Source of the DNA: Calycina herbarum
Lineage: Eukaryota > Ascomycota > Leotiomycetes > Helotiales > Pezizellaceae
NCBI GenBank assembly: GCA_001414485.1
Contig: LLEY01000036.1
Location: 248,001 to 312,000 of the forward strand
DNA: 64,000 nucleotides
Reading direction: 5' to 3'
Notes under the pieces: model-generated
The model's database searches: none
What the model saw: the letters and a program-made list of their open reading frames with translations, nothing else
Told to the model about the DNA's origin: nothing
Position numbers and translations under genes: made by a program
Shown here: positions 56,376 through 64,000 of the stretch, piece by piece
Position numbering within the stretch: position 1 is the stretch's first letter
Layout of the letters: the number at the start of each line of letters is the position of its first letter

Positions 56376-57284
56376 TCAAAGGACTGTTATATCCGCGACC
56401 ACAGCTCTGTGGTCACTGATAAACATGCCATTTACATTGTTGTTGAGAATTTCAAACTGCTGAGCAGAATATAATTTCCCAGCCGTCGGTCCTAACCAAA
56501 CAAAGTCAATGCGACTAATACCCGTAGCAGTGAAGCCCGTATACGTCAACTGGTTCGTTCCAAGACGAGTTGCGCCCGAATTCCAAATTTCAGTCAAATA
56601 TCCCAAACCCTGCAACGTCGTATACGCATCACCATTTGGATCGGAATTGAAATCCCCCGTTAGAGTTACACCCAAAGGACCATACAGAGCCTGGACGGCT
56701 TGAATGCGGGCGACCACAACCTTGATGCCCTCGCTGCGGGCTTGTGAACTGACATTGTCGAGGTGAGTGTTGGCGTGAATGAACCGTTTCCCGGTGGCAT
56801 TGTGTTGAAAAACACCAATGGTAACCACTCTTCGACTTCCCGCACCCCAACCGAAAGAGACGACGTCGGGTGTAGGAGAAAGCCATTTCATTTCGCTGTA
56901 CACCAGGGTGACCACATCTGACCTATAAATGATAGGACTGTATTCCCCACTCTTCTTCCCATCGTCGCGACCGAAACCAATATGCGCCCAATTGGAACCC
57001 AAGCCGTTCTTGATGTCAGTCAATTGATTATCGAGTACCTCTTGTAGGCCAATGATGGTTGTAGAGCTAACGTTGGCGGCAGTGTTTTCAAGTAACTCGA
57101 TCACATGTGGTTGCCGGCAGCGATCGGGGGCAATGCCACATAAGAGATCCCACCATGGCTTCTCATTTGTTTCGAGGGATGTGGCAGCATAGCGAATGTT
57201 CCAAGAGATGATGCGAAGTGGTAGATTGACAGCAATGGTATTGACAACAAGCAGCAAGAGAGCGAGGAGGCGTGTAGACTGCAT
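56376..57284 (-). CDS. Secreted endonuclease/exonuclease/phosphatase-fold protein (302 aa)
   Basis: Single exon. The start MQSTRLLALLLLVVNTIAVN provides a clear signal peptide, so this ATG was chosen over an upstream in-frame one at 57374. The EEP (DNase I-like) fold motifs appear in order: ISWNIRYA, TTIIGLQEVLDNQL (metal-binding Glu), GEYSPIIYRSD, FIHANTHLDNVS (catalytic His/Asp), VTLTGDFNSDPNGDAY (Asp, Asn), RIDFVW and MFISDHRAVVADI (Asp-His pair). All expected catalytic residues are present. Members include secreted nucleases and phosphodiesterases; the substrate is not determined. Several fungi encode such extracellular proteins. Confidence 0.93.
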   Translation of the reverse strand: MQSTRLLALLLLVVNTIAVNLPLRIISWNIRYAATSLETNEKPWWDLLCGIAPDRCRQPHVIELLENTAANVSSTTIIGLQEVLDNQLTDIKNGLGSNWAHIGFGRDDGKKSGEYSPIIYRSDVVTLVYSEMKWLSPTPDVVSFGWGAGSRRVVTIGVFQHNATGKRFIHANTHLDNVSSQARSEGIKVVVARIQAVQALYGPLGVTLTGDFNSDPNGDAYTTLQGLGYLTEIWNSGATRLGTNQLTYTGFTATGISRIDFVWLGPTAGKLYSAQQFEILNNNVNGMFISDHRAVVADITVL

Positions 57285-57534
57285 CTTGAAGGCTGAAGCC
57301 AAGGCTGAGGTGCCATCTGTCTTGGGGCAGTTCATCTGATTTATATTACTGCCTGGTTTGAATTGACCTGCCACTTTTGGAAAATCATCGTTATGCCGAA
57401 CCGGAAAACCTTAAAGCGGTCCACACCCCGAATTTCAACGCACTTGGCAGGGGTACAATGAACATTTGACAGGTGCTAAATGCCGGCAAATAGAATGTCT
57501 ACCGAGGTATAAGCGAACCCCTCCTCAATAACCA

Positions 57535-60500
57535 TTAACCACGTGGGCGAATGTTTGGCACTTGTTCATTTCGATTTGAGGCTAGAAAACAAAGCGTCTT
57601 CCAAACAAAAATCTGCTCCCGCTTCCAGTCCACGACCCTTTCCCGGATAGCTTGTTCGCAGCTCTTGTTCCACGACTTTACTCTCTCCCTGAGGAGCAAG
57701 ACAAGCTCCTCTCCCTGTTTGGATAATACACCCAGATCGTTCCTTAGGCAGGACACCCCATCCTGGATCAATTTCATGGATAGCGTAATACGTAGTAGAT
57801 TGAGGGCCGAGCCATTCTGATCTATAACTCCCCCCTTTGAAAACCCTCTCATTCTTCCGATATATGACGCCACTCGGAGTCGATCCTCAGCGGTGTTGAG
57901 CAACTTAGAGGCGGCGAATGCTTCTTCAGCAATTTGGGGCCAGCGAAGTACGTTGGCTTCACCATTCACAAGTGTATTTAGCAGTTCCTCCATTTCATCA
58001 GCAAACTTCTTGCATTGGGAGTCAACCTCCGAGATATCGGGGAAGCATGGGTACGGAAGAAGCCAAAGACGCTGTCTGGTCATTGATGGGAGGACGGCGC
58101 GTTTGTGTTCCTGTGGATTGTGAATATTTTTGCTGAGAACTAATGCGATGACTCATTCAAGCAAGAGTTTTTCGGTTTTCTGCCATGTCGAGGCCATTGT
58201 CCGGATTGAATCTTCGCTTGAATAGGGATGAATGAGCTTCATCGGGGGTCGAAGATCATTCATAAATTCCTCCCAGATATTTGGATTGTCTTCGTATTTT
58301 TCCAATAATAGAGATGCATGAGTGAGGACTATTTCTAGCACCCTGTCGAAGGTGATTCCGTTGCTGACTAGAGTGCGCGGCAAGTCGTGATGGATCATCG
58401 CCACAAGTGCCTTTGTTCCTGAAGATGAATATCCAGTCATATTCTGGTCGAATACAGACAGCCAGTGCTGAACTCCAGGGGTGTTTTTAAGCTCAGTATT
58501 ATTTTTGAGGGACAGGTTGAGCTCCTCCAAGGCCTCAGGAGGATTGATAGTCATGACGATAAATTTATTGTAATCTTCGAGAACCTCCAAGGGAAGCAAT
58601 TCGGGGTAAATCCCCACGAGAGTGCTCCAAACTCGCGGATTGATGGGCGTAGGAGGAAGATCGCCCACAAGAAGATTCGATTTATGCAGAGACAGAAACA
58701 GCGAAACCCATTTCCGATGCTCTGATGGGACATAGTGAGGATTGGTAAGACAAATCGCTTCATGAATTCTGGCTTCAGCTTTTTCAACCAGGGTTACTGA
58801 GATGAATCGGGAGCCCCAATTACAGCAGATAACAGCGGCGGCAAGCCATTGGAGACGTCAGACACGTTTGGTGTTTTCTGTGTAGCGATAGCTTCTTGCC
58901 AGTCTTCTTTTCGTGGCGGACGGCGTTCGTTCACACTTCCCACGACTGGAATGACAGTTTCTAGAGCTTCTAAAATGTTCTCGACTAGATCATTCGACCT
59001 CCAACTCTCATCTGATCCGCTGCATAAGGTGTTCAAGAGGCTCAACAAGCTGTCCAGAGTCGCAAGTCGAATATCAATGTGTGTTCCAGCCTTGAATAGC
59101 TCAACCAACACTTCCACGGCAGCACCTGCAGAGATGAATTGAGCATTGTCAAGGAGCTGAGCGAGATATTTGACCGTCGTAACCTTAACGATTGACTGAG
59201 GTGGTGCAGATTGAGATGGCTGTATCTCACCAACCTTGACATATGCTTGCTCTTCTAATTTCTCGCCAATAGCACTGGAAAAATCGAGAAGCATTTCCTG
59301 AGCATCTTTTGCTGACAACGATCTCATGAAAGAAGTCGAGAGTAACTGTCTATGCCAAGTGCTTGCATCTGAGCGATCTATAATAGTCCGAAGGACGAGC
59401 TTTTTCGCCAGCTCTGGATTTGCACATTGTGTTAGGTGTAGAATCCCACTATAAGACAACCGCTCCAAAACATCATCGGTTGGTTGACGATCTCCTTTCC
59501 TCCGTTTCTCGTTTCCAGCATGGAGCATGGCTGTTGTTGTAGTCACTAGTGCTGCCGAGGGTAGCGACCGAAGCAGCGATTGGATCGGGGAAGTAGCCTG
59601 GGTTAGGAAGTCAACTTTGACCACCTCAAGCATTGCAAATGTGCCACGCCAGATTGCGTTGTAGACACCGTCATCTAGATTTTGCAAGTTGATTTGGAGG
59701 TACAAATGTTTCCGCAGAGCCGTCGCATCTTCAACGCGTTTGCTGATTGCAGAGCCAAACATAGATGGTACACCGGCCCAGTCCGGCTTGTAGAATGAAG
59801 GTTCTTTTCGTGCGATCTCCATTGTCTCATGGAAAGTCATCAGGATCTCATTTGCCTTTCCACCTGTTTTGCAGCTTGGGCCAATGTAATGTTTTCTGGC
59901 AATGGCTGGGGAATACCGGACAGGAGCTCAATCCCCTCCCTCGTCGTGACTGCACCTCTCCCAAAGATCTCTTTCACAGTAAGAGCATCTCGAACGAAAC
60001 GCTGTTGCCAAGTGATCGTCTCGCTATAAAGACCAATGTTACTACTCGCGATTGCATAATCAGAAGCCCTTTTTGCGAGGGATGCTCTTTCTGGTTGCTC
60101 CCTTGAGATGGCAGACTTTCTTCGAAGCTCATCGACGGCATTGATAGCCTTCTGTTGTGTTGCATTGGAGCTGCGTGAAAGTAAAGTTGAAAGGAGAACC
60201 GCGTTGGAGTGTGGCTGTGATGGGTTATATTGATTGTAAAGAATAGAAGTATACCCACTGGAAAACTGCAAGAATCCATATTCCGGCTTGGCAAAAAGCA
60301 GACCGTTCAAGAGCCTAATTGCATGCTCCTTGTTTAACTGATAGAATACATCGCTCGACCATCCTTGTTCGGCAAGCACAGTAAAATCGTCGGTTGTATC
60401 CAGGTCAATACCTACGCCTGGAATATGGAGACAGAACATTCGGAGCAGTAGCATTTTGATTCCGGCCTCCACACAGCTTTCAAAGTTTGGAGAAATCTAT

Positions 60501-61337
60501 AACTGATTGTCTTTTGGCTGCCACCTAGCCCAAGGCGTAGAGCGAGTACGAGAGAATCTTCGTACAGCGTGGGGTACCTTGCCCAGCGGGCAATGATTAT
60601 TGGCCAGAGCTGTTTGGGAGAAAGTGCCGGTTTGGCCTCGATAAATCGAAGGCCCATCATGATTGTAGCATGCAATTTGTCCTCCGGAAGATGTTTTTTT
60701 CACAGACCGCTTCAAGAGAAACAACAGTATTTTGGTTTCAGAAATCGTGGACGGCCACCTCTCATCATCGATGTTCTCCAGGCGAAGTTTCAATACTTTC
60801 ATTGCGAACTCCATTGACGCCGATGTTCTCGGAACTAGGCCAGGCAAGGGGGGGTTTCTATATACGAAAGTCTCGAGATATTCTGGAAGAAGGTCGTCTC
60901 TAACACCGTCTCCAAAGAGGGCATCGACGATACGCTTTCTCAAAAGCTCTCCATGGTACGTCATCAAGCGTCTAGATGGTAGATTTCGATATAAGGGGTT
61001 CGACTGATCTTTGCAATCTAGTACACGGCCAACAAACTCAGCAGAACAAGTGGGGACCATCTGAGCATAGATCTTGAAGGGGTCGATTTTCGAGACTTTG
61101 AACTTTTGATTCGGGATAGTGCGAGGGAAGCAGTGCTTGGACGAATTCGTCAATTGTTTTGTCTCTCTTTCCCACGACAGGCTTGCTGGTATGACACCCC
61201 TGATTGCACTACCCAATGACTCTTACGAGAGCGTGAAGCTCCCCCACATATTTTCAAGAAGACTGACGATACCCCTCGACCCACTCAGCGCCTCCCACAT
61301 CGATTCCCATTTTTTGGGGTGCGCGAGTGCCGTCCAT
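57535..61337 (-). pseudogene. Long helical protein gene with multiple homopolymer frame changes
   Basis: Starting at ATG 61337 (MDGTRAPQK), coding-like frames follow one another almost without gaps to the stop at 57535: WESMWEALSGSRGIVSLLEN, KRDKTIDEFVQALLPSHYPE, KIYAQMVPTCSAEFVGR, RRLMTYHGELLRKRIVDALF, LHATIMMGLRFIEAKPALSP, HAIRLLNGLLFAKPEYGFLQ, FHETMEIARKEPSFYKPDW, RIHEAICLTNPHYVPSEHRK and CKKFADEMEELLNTLVNGEA. One ordinary intron (GTAAGA...CCAG, about 61189-61231) is clear. Each other change of frame is a single-base change, mostly in a short run: A6 at 61310-61315, C4 at 61079-61082, A7 at 60694-60700, T3 at 60493-60495, A3 at 59857-59859, and one near 58800. Near 58155 a donor-like site reads GA instead of GT. 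No known domain; leucine-rich helices suggest a HEAT/TPR-like scaffold. Either a recent pseudogene or an intact gene with sequencing indels. Confidence 0.6.
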
Positions 61338-61741
61338 TCGGGTGAAACGATCTTTGCCGTTAATGATCTGTGATGCGATCTCATCAACAGATAAAATTGG
61401 TGCGATTAGGGGGCCATCGTAGTTGTTGTTTTGGGAAAAGTGCTCGTGATTTGGAGCTTCAAGAAGGAATAGTAATGTTATTTCCGTTTGATAGTGTTGT
61501 AGGATGTGGATAAGGTTGGGACCATTTCGGGGGATTGGTAACGACGCAGTGGGGAACAAGACTTGTGATGATAGACCATGGGGAACACTGAACTTTTGTA
61601 ATCTTCCCAAAGTCTCATTTTATGTAAATCCATGGGGAAGTCATGTCGGGTGTGATGCGCGCGGTAAGCTGTTTTGGTCCTATAAGTGGATGCGTCAGAC
61701 CGTGCTGCAGGCAGACCTACTGTGCCGCTGGGTCCATCTTC

Positions 61742-63884
61742 TCAACTCTCAAATAATTCAGTTCTGCTCTCCCAAAAGCCGCACTCTTCCCTCACCCACG
61801 TATCGTCGATTATCTTCACTGCCATTCCTCTCTCGCTTCCACCAGCAATCTCATCATTTCCATCACCAAATACCGCAATTTTCCCCCACCCTTTCTTTTC
61901 GCCAGCTCCAATCTCGTTCCCAACAAATTTAGGCCAAGTGGCCCTCTCCTTCCACAACCCCTCTTCTGTATTTGGATCTCCAGTAGTAATAAATGAAGTC
62001 CAATAACTATGCATCTTTGCACTAATCTCTCTTATCGACGGTGAAAATTCCCGAACTTCCTTGTTGTATGTCACGAAATTATTGTGATCGCAGTGGTCAG
62101 CACCACCCTCCCTTCGACTTGTCGCAGCGAATTGGTAAAGCCAAACTGGAGATTTCGAGGAGGCGAATTGTGCTGTTTGACGAACAGGTGATATATATGC
62201 AAAATGACCATAAGCTTGTTCCAAACGGAAAAATTGTTGACCTAGTCCTCTTCTAGTTTCAGTGTATGGCGATGAAGTTACGGATGCTGGGTCTGCATAT
62301 GTTTCATTCAAGATGCGGATATCCTCAGTGGAGAGTTTTGGGAGCAGCGTGCGGAAGAATTTGGTAAATTGATCCGAGGTGGAACTTCTTGGATTGATGA
62401 AGATAGCTCCTTCGTTTGTATTGAACCCCGTCATGATGGGGACTTGATGCCAGTTTCCTGACCTCCATGCCTTGATGGGAGCCTGGGAGATGAAACCCCC
62501 TTCGCCCTCGATTACTGGTTGCCATGGCCAGCGAAGACTTGACTCGTATTTGCCGTAGGTTTCTTCTGAGGCAGTTTTTATGAGAGAGAACGGGAGAGTA
62601 CGAAGGGTGGGTAATATTTCCTCGGATGGTGTATGTTGGAGGCCTAGATGTGAAAGGAAATCGTGGAATTGTTGCTCCACCAGGGCGTTATCGTAGGGCA
62701 ATACTGTCCTCGCTGTTGCTGCTCCAGATTCTATGATGGCCTTGTGAAATAGAGGTGGCTCGTCTGGTTTATGAAGGAGGTGATGTCCAACCTGTGGTTT
62801 TTGTAAGCCTGATTTGCAGTGTATTAGGAATTCAGCTGGTGACTGAGTTGTAAGAGAGAAAGGTTTTCTCCCGGGAACACCTGTTTTGTTTAATAAAGCA
62901 AAGCAAGGCCTAGAACAATTGCAACTACTCTCGAAGAAGGTTTAGAAGAATCAGGAACTTGATTTCTTGACTCTTCTAAATGTTCCCATAAGATAATACA
63001 AGTTGTCTGAAGATCTTTTTTTCTCCGGCAGAGGAAAGCGGGTGCTCTTACAGCCCTTTGACGATGATAAAGATTGAAAGTGCATGGAAAACAAACGAAC
63101 GAAACGAAACTGGAGGCAATACAAAACACAAAAGACAAAGAAAACAACCAAAACTCACAGAATGTCCCCCAGCACTAGCACCCATAATCGTAACCCTCTC
63201 CTCATCCCCTCCAAAAGCCCCAATATTCCCCCTAACCCACTCAAGTGCCAACCTCTGATCCTTCAACCCCAAATTCAAAACACCTTCTTTAGCCGCAACC
63301 TTCGAACTCAAAAACCCAAAAGCCCCAAGTCGATAATTGAAACTAACCCCAATCATCGGCCTACTTGACCAAGCAACCATACTAGCAATCCCCCTCCCAC
63401 TCCCCACCCCAAAATTGAAACTCCCCCCATGAATATAAACCACTACCGGTACCTTCCTCCCTTCAGGCATGACCTCAGGACGAACAATATCAAGATTCAA
63501 ACAATCCTCACCCATAGGAATGAAATCCCTCTCACCAGCCGGACAGCGTTGCCCATACCTGCTGGCGTCGAATTCCCTCTCACTAGCAGGGACCGGAAGG
63601 GCGGGTTTGAATCTCCTTTCTCCAGCGGTACTTAGAGCATAAGGTACACCCAAGAACTGCTCCAAAACCCGTGTCGAACCGGCATGTCTTTCCTCAAACC
63701 TCCTCCCAAGAATGTTTCCCTGTCGGAGGACGACTTGTGGTCGCGAAGCGGCTGCCATTTGAGATCTTCTCATTTCAGGAAGTAGATTGTCGTTCAAAAA
63801 CCAACAAGCAACAAGCCACCCAGCAACGACGAGGACAAGTAATGGCACACGCCGTTGTAAATCTCGACGTGAAAGTGAGGGCAT
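61742..63884 (-). CDS. Membrane-anchored type-B carboxylesterase (591 aa)
   Basis: Exons 63884-63159 and 62791-61742 join in phase 0 across a 367-nt intron (GTGAGT...CCACAG), the longest in the window. The start MPSLSRRDLQRR is followed by one hydrophobic segment (VPLLVLVVAGWLVACWFL), giving a type-II membrane anchor or uncleaved signal. Carboxylesterase motifs: FLGVPYAL, GEDCLNLDIV (EDCLxL signature), VVYIHGGSFNFGVG (oxyanion hole), VTIMGASAGGHSVGHHLLHK (nucleophile Ser), TGFNTNEGAIF (acid) and GADHCDHNNFV (catalytic His region). Upstream sequence is open in frame to the window edge without another ATG, so a longer N-terminus cannot be excluded. Hydrolyses carboxylic esters; the substrate is unknown. 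Confidence 0.9.
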
Positions 63885-64000
63885 CTCGATTTCCGCCCGG
63901 GGACCTATGGTGTGGTGGGGTCCCCTGTCAAAACTACCTAAGGGTGGGGTGTAAGTCGCCGTCAAGTGGTGGTGGTGATCACCTAAAGGAAATCTTGACA

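Overview
This is filamentous ascomycete nuclear DNA. Genes are split by short introns (46-90 nt in the confidently modelled genes, with two longer ones), intergenic stretches are AT-rich, and the gene set is typical of Pezizomycotina: RAD52, a VAP/Scs2 protein, a UBA-UBX protein, a CFEM GPI protein, a DUF1304 protein, a 2OG-Fe(II) oxygenase-like protein and a type-B carboxylesterase. Repeat decay is dominated by C-to-T and G-to-A changes, many at CpA/TpG, which points to RIP. The overall character fits Leotiomycetes/Helotiales (Sclerotinia-Botrytis-like), but that placement is an inference from style, not from a search.

Layout. 0-5.5 kb: a small four-exon gene, then AT-rich DNA holding two members of a small cysteine-motif plus membrane-segment family (one intact, one frameshifted) and a degenerate tandem repeat. 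7-10.2 kb: a divergent housekeeping pair, VAP/Scs2 and UBA-UBX. 11.3-16.1 kb: a homeobox-like gene in a repeat-rich island, a hypothetical gene and a decayed gene. 17.3-20 kb: a divergent pair, RAD52 and DUF1304. 20-27 kb: repeats, two possible gene relics, and a three-member paralogue cluster on the minus strand interrupted by an A-tailed retroelement with a 15-bp target-site duplication. 27.9-36.3 kb: a class-V aminotransferase-like enzyme (GC-AG intron), a two-helix PLDc_N-like membrane protein, an intron-containing tRNA-Tyr and a large 2OG oxygenase-like gene with one homopolymer frameshift. 36.3-41.5 kb: gene-poor, with a Tc1/mariner-type MITE. 41.5-42.6 kb: a CFEM gene. 42.6-47 kb: no convincing gene. 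47-48.3 kb: a full-length Tc1-like transposon with TIRs and TA target duplication. 48.6-49.3 kb: a cluster of imperfect palindromes. 49.7-50 kb: third member of the cysteine/membrane family. 51.6-55 kb: an MFS transporter, a RIP-mutated Tc1 fragment, an LTR-like block and a dead SSU1/TDT transporter. 56.4-64 kb: a secreted endonuclease/exonuclease/phosphatase-fold enzyme, a long gene broken by frameshifts that mostly fall in homopolymer runs, and a membrane-anchored carboxylesterase.

Housekeeping genes are intact and clustered, while the AT-rich islands hold repeats, truncated genes and lineage-specific families. The most unusual items are the three-copy Cys-motif/transmembrane family, the paralogue cluster split by the retroelement, the palindrome cluster, the homeobox protein without the usual recognition-helix residues, and the gene with repeated single-base frame changes. 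Gene models were built by eye from splice signals and reading-frame continuity, so exon edges marked as inferred need RNA-seq.
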